This document shows, piece after piece, positions 1-5,550 of a stretch of DNA of 5,713 nucleotides. The notes beneath the pieces are model-generated. The model did not search any database and was not told the DNA's origin. It worked only from the letters and a program-made list of their open reading frames with translations. The number at the start of each line of letters is the position of its first letter. Position 1 is the first letter of the stretch. The translations under genes were made by a program, and so were the position numbers. This DNA comes from Nanobdellota archaeon (lineage in GTDB: Archaea; Nanobdellota; Nanobdellia; Pacearchaeales; UBA12030), in NCBI GenBank assembly GCA_022572525.1, contig JACZVS010000035.1, forward strand, positions 1-5,713, in the 5' to 3' direction.

Positions 1-829
1 ATACACAACCAGACCGACAAAAATAACTTTTATCGAACTGCAAAGAAGATTAATGAGGGCGTCCACTGCGGGAAATAAACATTTTCATATCTTAAGGGGC
101 ATTTCCTTGCTCGCAGAAATTCTTAAGATACAACACACAATTGAATTACTTGAAACCCAGAGTGTTTATTCGCTAAATAAATATATTGAAGGATTAGAGG
201 AAGAGGCTAGGAAAGGGAAGAGCAAGGCCATAAAAAATATATTCAAGAATGTTGACTTCCAGCTTGCGCTTGGGAAGATTAAAAGGCTTTCGGAAGAGAA
301 GGAAGAACATCCAAAAATGAAGATTCTTATAAGATTTTTAAAGAAGGAAGTGAAGCCGGGAAAGAAAATAATGATTTTTGCCCAATACAGGGACACAGTT
401 GATAAAATTAACATAGAGTTACAAAAGGTAAATATAAAATCAAAGATCTTTATTGGTCAGCGTGGAGAGAAAGGCCTAACACAGAAAGAGCAGCAAGCAA
501 CCTTAAAGGAGTTCTCTGAAGGAAAGATAAGTTGCCTTGTCTCAACTTCAATTGGGGAAGAAGGATTAGACATCCCTGAAGTTAATGCAGTCATCTTCTA
601 TGAACCGGTTCCATCTGAAATAAGAAGAATTCAGCGAGCTGGAAGAACTGCAAGACTTAAGCCAGGAAAACTTATTATCCTTATAACAAAAAGAACAAGA
701 GATGAAAGCCATCACTGGGCATCTCATTACAAAGAAAGGAAGATGCATGGAATACTCAATGATTTGAAAGAAAGGTTTAAAAAGAAGGATGCTAAAAACC
801 AATTAAGTTTAGGGGATTTTTCAAAATGA
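1..829 (+). CDS. Hef/FANCM-type SF2 DNA repair helicase, C-terminal half (5' end outside window)
   Basis: This is the second RecA-like domain of a Hef/FANCM-family helicase, which remodels stalled forks and branched DNA. The frame is open through codon 2-4 with no stop, so the ATG at 53 is probably an internal Met and the gene starts upstream; numbering below is from that Met. Residues about 15-85 are helical and charged, like the thumb insert between the two Hef helicase domains (LLETQS near 32-37). Motif IV is IFAQYRDT (108-115), motif V is STSIGEEGLDIPEV (164-177), and FYEPVPSEIRRIQRAGRTAR (182-201) is the family's motif VI region. The segment TKRTRDESHHW also matches the Hef family. Walker A and DEAH motifs must lie upstream. 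The protein stops soon after the helicase domain with no ERCC4 nuclease attached, and ends in a PCNA-box-like QLSLGDF (250-256). The stop overlaps the Rieske start by four bases. Confidence 0.9.
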   Translation, partial: YTTRPTKITFIELQRRLMRASTAGNKHFHILRGISLLAEILKIQHTIELLETQSVYSLNKYIEGLEEEARKGKSKAIKNIFKNVDFQLALGKIKRLSEEKEEHPKMKILIRFLKKEVKPGKKIMIFAQYRDTVDKINIELQKVNIKSKIFIGQRGEKGLTQKEQQATLKEFSEGKISCLVSTSIGEEGLDIPEVNAVIFYEPVPSEIRRIQRAGRTARLKPGKLIILITKRTRDESHHWASHYKERKMHGILNDLKERFKKKDAKNQLSLGDFSK

Positions 830-1140
830 AAAAAGTAAAGGTTGGCATGCTCTCAGAATTCCATGAAGGAAAGATTAAAGGATTAGAAGTTGAGGGGAAA
901 AAGATCCTTATAGCAAACGTGAAAGGAGAACTTTATGCTATAAATTCTATGTGCAGCCATGAAGAGGGCCCCTTAGAGGAAGGAGAGATAGATGTAAAAA
1001 ACTGCTGCGTGAAATGTCCTTGGCATCATGCTGTTTTTGATTTAAAAACGGGACAGGCGGTTGAAGCCCCTGCAGAAAAGCCTCAAGAAATTTATCCCGT
1101 AAGTGTAGAGGGAGAAGAAGTTTTCATTGAAATAGGATAA
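826..1140 (+). CDS. Small Rieske [2Fe-2S] ferredoxin-like protein
   Basis: This is a 104-residue soluble Rieske protein, the size of the stand-alone ferredoxins that pass electrons to oxygenases and other redox enzymes. The cluster ligands are visible: C43-S-H45 in the MCSHEEGPL box and C64-P-W-H67 in the KCPWHHAVFD box, 18 residues apart, followed by the usual F-D-x-x-T-G-Q stretch (71-77). There is no signal peptide or membrane anchor, so it should be cytoplasmic and not a bc1 Rieske subunit. Its ATG shares four bases (ATGA) with the helicase stop, and a GGGG stretch at 812-815 lies ten bases before the start, so translation is probably coupled. No oxygenase or reductase partner is encoded beside it, so its electron donor and acceptor are unknown. 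The family assignment is secure; the role is not. Confidence 0.92.
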   Translation: MKKVKVGMLSEFHEGKIKGLEVEGKKILIANVKGELYAINSMCSHEEGPLEEGEIDVKNCCVKCPWHHAVFDLKTGQAVEAPAEKPQEIYPVSVEGEEVFIEIG

Positions 1141-1141
1141 A

Positions 1142-1169
1142 TTTTAAACTTTTAAGTTCTTAGCTTTAC
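1142..1169 (+). promoter_or_regulatory. Archaeal TATA-box promoter of the SDR gene, probably leaderless
   Basis: TTTTAAA at 1142-1148 is centred about 24.5 bases before the ATG at 1170, the distance expected between an archaeal TATA box and its transcription start. Transcription would therefore begin at or very near the A of the start codon. No Shine-Dalgarno-like sequence lies between the box and the ATG, which fits a leaderless mRNA. The box begins two bases after the Rieske stop codon. Confidence 0.6.
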
Positions 1170-2060
1170 ATGAAAACCTTTCTTACAGGAGCCAGCGGCT
1201 ATGTTGGAAACTACATTCTGAGAGACTTAATTAAGGCTAATTATGAAGTTAACTGTTTAGTAAGAAAAGGAAGCGAGAAAAAGATAAGAACAAAAAGCAA
1301 AGGCATAAAGATATTTTATGGAGACATAACAGATTCTGCTTCTGTTCTTAGAGCAATGAAAGGATGTAAAGCTGTTATAAATTTAGTAGCGATAAGAAGA
1401 GAAAAAAGAGGCTATACATTTGAAAACGTAATCTATGGAGGAACTAAAAATTGTATAGACGCTGCTAAAAAGTTAAGCATAAAGAGATTTATCCAGATGT
1501 CTGTGCTTGGAGCAAAGGAAGATGCTGAGACAAAATTCTGGCAGGTAAAATACAAGGCAGAAGAATATGTCAAGAAAAGCAGTCTAACCTACACAATCTT
1601 TCGCCCAAGTTTTATATTTGGAAAAGAAGATATCAGTATAAATGAATTTGCAAGATTAATTAAAAGCTTTCCAGTATTCCCAATTTTGGGGAGGGGCAAT
1701 TACAAAAGCCAACCAGTTTATGTGGAAGATGTAAGCAAGGCTTTTGTTAAGGCCATTAATTTAAAGGCAACATTTAACAAAACATTTGAAGTTGGTGGAC
1801 CGGAAAAGTATTCTTTTAATAAACTCATATCTACATTAGAAAAACTTGTTGGCAAGAAAGTAGTAAAGCCGCATATTCTTCTCTGGATTGTTTTTCCAGT
1901 TGTAAGCATAATTCAGTTTCTGCCATTTACACCAATAACAATTGGAGAGCTCAAGATGCTTACAAGAAATAATATTTGTAATGAAAAGCCTTTTGCTAGA
2001 ACTTTTAAGATAAAACTTACACATTTAGAAGAGAAATTTAGAGAGTATTCTAAGTTGTAG
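1170..2060 (+). CDS. NAD(P)-dependent atypical SDR (NDUFA9-like epimerase/dehydratase family)
   Basis: This is a 296-residue Rossmann-fold protein of the extended/atypical short-chain dehydrogenase type, closest by pattern to the NDUFA9-like group. The N-terminal TGASGYVGNYI (6-16) holds the GxxGxxG dinucleotide loop. R32 at the end of strand 2 (CLVRK) suggests a preference for NADPH. GDITD (51-55), INLVA (70-74), SVLGA (111-115), FRPSFIFG (144-151) and QPVYVEDV (181-188) are the usual family landmarks. The classical YxxxK catalytic pair is not present: the site reads YKAEEYVKK (128-136), with the KAEE form common in NDUFA9-like members, so a non-catalytic or quinone/lipid-binding role is possible. 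A hydrophobic stretch at about 236-252, followed by PFTPITIGELKML, matches the family's C-terminal region and may touch the membrane. The substrate cannot be told. The 3' end overlaps the convergent transaldolase. Confidence 0.85.
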   Translation: MKTFLTGASGYVGNYILRDLIKANYEVNCLVRKGSEKKIRTKSKGIKIFYGDITDSASVLRAMKGCKAVINLVAIRREKRGYTFENVIYGGTKNCIDAAKKLSIKRFIQMSVLGAKEDAETKFWQVKYKAEEYVKKSSLTYTIFRPSFIFGKEDISINEFARLIKSFPVFPILGRGNYKSQPVYVEDVSKAFVKAINLKATFNKTFEVGGPEKYSFNKLISTLEKLVGKKVVKPHILLWIVFPVVSIIQFLPFTPITIGELKMLTRNNICNEKPFARTFKIKLTHLEEKFREYSKL

Positions 2061-2982
2061 CAGTTTTTCCATCTAAAAGTGCTAGATAACCTGTAATTGC
2101 ACTTCCATCTTCAAAAAAGGTTTTTGCTCCAGCCAATGTCTTGAGATGGACTAAATTTTCTGCTGTTTTCTTAAGAGAAATTTCATTTAGATTTAGAGGC
2201 GGAATTTTTGCTAGTCCAGATTTAATTTCATCATCATTAATAGACTTCTTGCTTCCATCCTCTGTAGTATAGAGTCCTTGATCCAACTCTTGATAGATGG
2301 CAAGTGGAGCGGTGATTATAATATCAACCATTTTCTCTTCTGCAAGAAGTTCTATTTCCTTAAACTGTCTTCCATTCCTTATACTCGCCGCGAGAGGTTT
2401 TGATTTAAGATTATGTTGTTTTGTAATCTCTAGAATCCGAGCAAATTCAAAAACTCCACTTCCAGTATTCCACGCAGGAAAATAATCCATCTTGCCAAAA
2501 TCTTTTCCAGCTACAAGTCCTTTAGATTCTCTTTGAAAGTCATCTATTCTTCCAAGGAAAGGACTAATTACTTGAGAGCCAGCCATTGCGGCTAAGAAAT
2601 ACTGGCTTGGAGAATGAACTATGGTAGTATTAAGATTCATCTCAGAATGTAGTTCTTCGATTGCAAGGAGAGCATGGAGATGTGTCTCATCTTCTCTGGA
2701 GAAAGAAGGATCTACAGGAATCTTAACATAAATATTTTCTTGTGGAAATTGCTTGCGTAAATTTCTCGCTTGAGAAACAAGCTCGTCTTTATTTTTGCCG
2801 ATTGTTTCGATACTAACTAGCAATCCTGTATCTATAATCTCGCGCAAGTAGCCACCAATATCTCCAGTGGAAGCTTTATGTAGAAGAGAGGGATTAGTTG
2901 TGACCTTCCCAATACCATACTTTTCTATTGCCTCTTTTATTTCATTTAAATCTGCACTATCCAAAGATCTTATTATTGCCAT
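2050..2982 (-). CDS. tal: Transaldolase family protein
   Basis: This is a 310-residue TIM-barrel aldolase of the transaldolase family. Transaldolases move a dihydroxyacetone unit between sugar phosphates (sedoheptulose 7-phosphate + glyceraldehyde 3-phosphate to erythrose 4-phosphate + fructose 6-phosphate) in the non-oxidative pentose phosphate pathway. Catalytic positions can be aligned by eye: D8 in LDSADL, N30 in VTTNPSLL, E59 in SIET, Schiff-base K87 in YVKIP, N118 and T120 in LNTTIVHS, R145 in ISPFLGRIDD, and AASIRN (198-203). All seem intact, so an active enzyme is likely. The length is near the long TalB form and well above the short archaeal TalC/MipB/FSA form of about 220. The stretch between K87 and N118 is about nine residues longer than in TalB. 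It is transcribed alone from a TATA box 24 bases upstream. A fructose-6-phosphate aldolase-like activity is the main alternative. Confidence 0.88.
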   Translation of the reverse strand: MAIIRSLDSADLNEIKEAIEKYGIGKVTTNPSLLHKASTGDIGGYLREIIDTGLLVSIETIGKNKDELVSQARNLRKQFPQENIYVKIPVDPSFSREDETHLHALLAIEELHSEMNLNTTIVHSPSQYFLAAMAGSQVISPFLGRIDDFQRESKGLVAGKDFGKMDYFPAWNTGSGVFEFARILEITKQHNLKSKPLAASIRNGRQFKEIELLAEEKMVDIIITAPLAIYQELDQGLYTTEDGSKKSINDDEIKSGLAKIPPLNLNEISLKKTAENLVHLKTLAGAKTFFEDGSAITGYLALLDGKTATT

Positions 2983-3000
2983 AAACTAAATAAACGCAAA

Positions 3001-3010
3001 GCTATATAAG
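3001..3010 (-). promoter_or_regulatory. TATA box of the transaldolase gene in a 40-base divergent region
   Basis: Read on the minus strand, CTTATATAGC is preceded by AAAA, a plausible BRE, and is centred about 23.5 bases before the transaldolase ATG (2980-2982), which fits leaderless transcription. On the + strand the same box is only about 17 bases from the DUF2784-like start at 3023, too close for a transcript that includes that ATG. The + gene probably uses a weaker A/T-rich element such as the one at 2985-2995. Confidence 0.55.
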
Positions 3011-3022
3011 TTTTATTGTAAA

Positions 3023-3403
3023 ATGTCTCTTGCACTAGCCAATACAATCGCAATCTTCCATGGAATATTTGTAATATTTCTTATCGTTACGGTTATTCTT
3101 GCTTTTTTCGGACAATTAAAGAAGTACAGAAAAATTGAAGCCTTGCTTTTAATCGGGATAGCCGGTCTTATCATCTCGTTCGTCGCCACGGGAGAATGCT
3201 TTCTTACAGGATGGGAGCAGCAGTTACGAGAAGCTGCAGGACAAAGTTATGGCGATGGATTCATCGCAACTTACCTCTCAAAAGTTGGAATACAAATTAC
3301 TGGAAAAATCTCTTTCTGGTTTCTCACAACACTAGTAATAATAGGGGTTCTCTCTGAATTATATTGGAATAGGAAAAGTTGGCGGAAATTTTTAGTAAAA
3401 TAA
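3023..3403 (+). CDS. DUF2784-like small membrane protein
   Basis: This is a 126-residue integral membrane protein with three predicted helices, about residues 7-30, 37-57 and 96-115, and a short basic C-terminus (NRKSWRKFLVK). The layout resembles the DUF2784 family, known mainly from bacteria: a histidine in helix 1 (H13), a loop after helix 2 with GECFLTGWEQQL (57-68), then a Y-x-x-GF-x-x-x-YL element (76-85: SYGDGFIATYL) before helix 3. These loop residues are the family's most conserved part as I remember it. The assignment rests on pattern memory, not a search. The function is unknown for the family. Cys59 is the only cysteine. The start is the only ATG in reach, and the gene is probably co-transcribed with the zinc-ribbon ORF that follows 10 bases later. 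Confidence 0.65.
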   Translation: MSLALANTIAIFHGIFVIFLIVTVILAFFGQLKKYRKIEALLLIGIAGLIISFVATGECFLTGWEQQLREAAGQSYGDGFIATYLSKVGIQITGKISFWFLTTLVIIGVLSELYWNRKSWRKFLVK

Positions 3404-3413
3404 AAATTGGAGA

Positions 3414-3536
3414 ATGAAACAACAAGAAAAATGCAGATTGTGTGGGAAAAGGCTTGAAAAAGGTAAAATAAGAATTCATCAAAAAGGAAGTCATTTCCAT
3501 CTTTTGTGTAAGAAATGTTATTCTAAAATAAGTTAA
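3414..3536 (+). CDS. 40-residue zinc-ribbon microprotein
   Basis: This is a short ORF of 40 codons plus TAA, starting 10 bases after the DUF2784-like stop. The peptide carries two CxxC knuckles: C7-R-L-C10-G near the N-terminus and C32-K-K-C35-Y near the C-terminus, separated by 21 residues that include H22, H27 and H29. CxxC-G followed by a distant CxxC-Y is the normal shape of a single zinc ribbon, so a folded four-cysteine zinc site is likely. The peptide is strongly basic (about 11 Lys/Arg), which would suit nucleic acid or ribosome binding, but that is inference. A GGAG lies only one base before the ATG, too close to be an ordinary Shine-Dalgarno site, so it may be translated by coupling to the upstream gene. 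I do not recognise a named family. Two regular metal knuckles in a 40-codon frame argue against chance. Confidence 0.7.
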   Translation: MKQQEKCRLCGKRLEKGKIRIHQKGSHFHLLCKKCYSKIS

Positions 3537-3542
3537 GAATAA

Positions 3543-3572
3543 TTTTAAATACTTATTAAGTTCTAAATTTTA
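3543..3572 (+). promoter_or_regulatory. Archaeal TATA-box promoter of the ERCC4 nuclease gene, probably leaderless
   Basis: TTTTAAATA at 3543-3551 is centred about 26 bases before the ATG at 3573, which again places transcription start at the start codon. No Shine-Dalgarno sequence is seen. The arrangement, including a downstream AAGTTCT at 3558-3564, resembles the region before the SDR gene (AAGTTCT at 1154-1160). Confidence 0.6.
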
Positions 3573-4208
3573 ATGGCTAAGGCAGAGATCATCGTAGACA
3601 AAGGAGAGAGAAAAAGTCTTGTGGCCCATGAGCTAATTAAATTAGGAGTAAGAGTGAGATTTGAAAGACTGCCTGTTGCAGATTATATCATGGGGAAGAC
3701 AGCTGTAGAAAGAAAGACAGCTTCTGATTTTATTTCATCAATAATCAATAAAAGGCTTTTCAGGCAACTGGAAGAAATAAAGCAATTTGAAAAAGCGCTC
3801 TTGATAATTGAAGGCGATCTTTATGAAACAGGATTCAATGAGAATGCTATAAGGGGTATGCTTCTTAGCATAATGTTAGATTACAACATTCCAGTAATCT
3901 TCACAGCAGATTACGATGAAACTGCTGCCTTTCTTGCATCTATTGTCAAAAGGGACGGCAAGAAAAAAAATGAGATTGGCTTGAGGGCAAAAAAGAGGGT
4001 ACACAGTCTTTCAGAGCAACAGCAAATGATCATAGAAGGCCTTCCAAGTGTAGGCCCAAATATTGCAAAGGCCCTACTTAGGAAATTTAAAACAATAAAA
4101 AAGCTAGTAAATGCAAATGAAGAAGAGCTTCTCGAAGTAGAAAAGATTGGAAAAAAGAAGGCCAAGATCATCAAAAACATTCTAGAAGAAATTTACAGGC
4201 CTCATTAA
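3573..4208 (+). CDS. XPF/Hef-type ERCC4 structure-specific endonuclease with (HhH)2 domain
   Basis: This is a 211-residue protein consisting of just the nuclease half of the XPF/MUS81/Hef family, which cuts 3'-flap, fork and branched DNA as a dimer. The ERCC4 nuclease core fills about residues 4-130, with IIVDKGER (6-13), D37, and the diagnostic VERKTASDF (45-53) of the metal-dependent active site. RLFRQLEEIK and LLIIEGDLY (76-84) are also family-typical. A tandem helix-hairpin-helix domain follows: GLPSVGPNIAKALL (156-169) and LLEVEKIGKKKAKII (186-200), which binds DNA and mediates dimerisation. Crenarchaeal XPF has this architecture; euryarchaeal Hef adds an N-terminal helicase, here found as a separate gene upstream on the same strand. 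No PCNA box is seen at the C-terminus, which ends IYRPH. It starts at ATG 3573 from its own promoter and ends overlapping ThpR by four bases. Confidence 0.93.
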   Translation: MAKAEIIVDKGERKSLVAHELIKLGVRVRFERLPVADYIMGKTAVERKTASDFISSIINKRLFRQLEEIKQFEKALLIIEGDLYETGFNENAIRGMLLSIMLDYNIPVIFTADYDETAAFLASIVKRDGKKKNEIGLRAKKRVHSLSEQQQMIIEGLPSVGPNIAKALLRKFKTIKKLVNANEEELLEVEKIGKKKAKIIKNILEEIYRPH

Positions 4209-4732
4209 AGTTCAAACACCTTTAAGTCTTCATAAATCGGACCTTTTCTTGTAACAGTACTTTTCTTTAATTTGAAGTTGCTAACTTCAAATCTCTTCTC
4301 CTCAACTTTAATCTCCCTAAGCCTTTTCTGCAAAGCCTCTTTATCTTCAATTATTCTTACTCTTGCAAGGGTAATATGGGATCCAAACCTTGCATCGCTA
4401 CTTTGCAAAGTTTCATTAATTAATCTATTAAGTTCCTTAACTTTTTCCTCAGGCTCAAGAGAAATCCAGATCACTCTTACATAGCCGGAAGATGGAAAAA
4501 CTCCGAGTTTGCCGGAAGATACATTAAATGGCTTGAACTTAACCTCTTTCAAATTCTCCTTAATCTGATTAACTTTTGCATCAGAGATTTCACCAAAAAA
4601 CTTAAGTGTAAGATGAAAATTTTCTTTTTCAATAAACTTTACGGTCATGGGAACACCTTTCAGCTGTTCCTGCAGCTTTGCAAGCCATTCCCTAAGCTCT
4701 TTAGGAACATCTATAGCAATAAAACATCTCAT
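4205..4732 (-). CDS. thpR: RNA 2',3'-cyclic phosphodiesterase (2'-5' RNA ligase family, ThpR)
   Basis: This is a 175-residue member of the 2H phosphoesterase superfamily. These enzymes hydrolyse RNA 2',3'-cyclic phosphate ends to 2'-phosphate and show 2'-5' ligase activity on tRNA halves in vitro. Both catalytic HxT signatures are present: H40-L-T-L in NFHLTLKFFGE and H119-I-T-L in RFGSHITLARV. The N-terminus MRCFIAIDVP and the FPSSGYVRVIWISL segment (79-92) are typical, and the length matches the family's 175-190 residues. It should be a soluble RNA-processing enzyme. The ATG lies one base after the ureohydrolase stop and there is no room for a separate promoter or clear Shine-Dalgarno, so it is the second gene of a two-gene transcript and is probably translated by reinitiation. 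Confidence 0.93.
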   Translation of the reverse strand: MRCFIAIDVPKELREWLAKLQEQLKGVPMTVKFIEKENFHLTLKFFGEISDAKVNQIKENLKEVKFKPFNVSSGKLGVFPSSGYVRVIWISLEPEEKVKELNRLINETLQSSDARFGSHITLARVRIIEDKEALQKRLREIKVEEKRFEVSNFKLKKSTVTRKGPIYEDLKVFEL

Positions 4733-4733
4733 C

Positions 4734-5531
4734 TTACATTAATTCAGATAAAATTTTGGCAGCCAGTTTAACTGTTATCTCATTAACATCTTTTTTTGGA
4801 ATAACCTCCACTATATCTGCTGCTTTAAAGTTTTTTAGTGAGGTAAGCCTCTGCAAAAAGTAGAGAAGCTCCCTACTACTAAATCCACCCGGTTCAGGGT
4901 AAGCTACTGCGGGGGCAAATGCAGGGTCAACAGCGTCTATGTCAACGCTTACATAAAGATTGTTCCAGTTCCTTGCGATTTCCATGACAGAATCACAAAC
5001 GTCTTGGCAGCTACCAGAAAAAATATCTTTTGCAAGAAATGTTTTTATCTTATACTCATCTAGAAATTTCCTTTCCTCTTCGTCAATATTCTGCAGGCCA
5101 ACAATTAAAACTCTTTCTGGATCCAAGATTCCTTTTTCCAGTAAGGTTCTTAACCAATCTTCGTGCACTGGAGAAGGTAAAGTAGGCATTAAATCGGCAT
5201 GCGAATCAAAAATGATTAACCCGGAAGATGGATTTAGCTTCAAGAAGGCCTTGACAGTAGAGTAACTTATTGAATGGTCTCCTCCAAGAAAAACAACTTT
5301 TGGCTTGGTTTCAAACATTTCAAGAGAATTTTTGTAAATTAAACTATTTGTCAATTCTAAATTTGAATTGTCTAAATGAATTTCCTCTAAATCTAAAAGA
5401 GAAACATCAACTATTCTTCCCTGCTCATTTGTGTGAATATTTTTAAGCTCTTTAAGAATTTCATTTCCGGAATTTTCACATCCTTTTGTTTTTCCTAATC
5501 CATTAATCCCTGGAACTTTCACTACATACAT
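4734..5531 (-). CDS. Ureohydrolase (agmatinase/arginase family) with atypical substrate loop
   Basis: This is a 265-residue binuclear-manganese ureohydrolase, the family of agmatinase, arginase, guanidinobutyrase and formimidoylglutamase. Metal ligands are complete: H86 in GGDHS (83-87), D109, H111 and D113 in FDSHADL, and D197 and D199 in SVDIDAVDP (195-203). PEPGGFSSREL (212-222) and the conserved glutamate in DIVEVIP also fit. The size is slightly short for agmatinase (about 290-305). The loop after the second motif reads PVHEDWLR (121-128), where agmatinases and arginases usually have an HGT/HGN-type sequence, so the natural substrate is uncertain. Agmatine to putrescine plus urea is the default archaeal guess because of polyamine synthesis. 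It is the promoter-proximal gene, with ThpR following after one base, and a TATA box lies 24 bases upstream of its ATG. Confidence 0.85.
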   Translation of the reverse strand: MYVVKVPGINGLGKTKGCENSGNEILKELKNIHTNEQGRIVDVSLLDLEEIHLDNSNLELTNSLIYKNSLEMFETKPKVVFLGGDHSISYSTVKAFLKLNPSSGLIIFDSHADLMPTLPSPVHEDWLRTLLEKGILDPERVLIVGLQNIDEEERKFLDEYKIKTFLAKDIFSGSCQDVCDSVMEIARNWNNLYVSVDIDAVDPAFAPAVAYPEPGGFSSRELLYFLQRLTSLKNFKAADIVEVIPKKDVNEITVKLAAKILSELM

Positions 5532-5550
5532 AAATTCAAAGAAGAATTAA

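Noticed and set aside
53..55. ATG at 53 as the true start of the helicase
   Set aside because: The frame is open to the window edge with plausible protein sequence before it, and a Hef helicase needs a full N-terminal RecA domain upstream.
566..802. 78-codon minus-strand open frame inside the helicase gene
   Set aside because: It is antisense to conserved helicase motifs V and VI and has no domain of its own.
2297..2485. 62-codon + strand open frame inside the transaldolase gene
   Set aside because: It is antisense to the conserved AASIRN region and has no supporting promoter or homology pattern.
3911..4180. 89-codon minus-strand open frame inside the nuclease gene
   Set aside because: It is fully antisense to the conserved HhH region; its Ser/Phe-rich low-complexity product is typical of the complement of Lys/Glu-rich coding sequence.
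4960..5265. 101-codon + strand open frame inside the ureohydrolase gene
   Set aside because: It is antisense to the metal-binding motifs and shows no recognisable domain.
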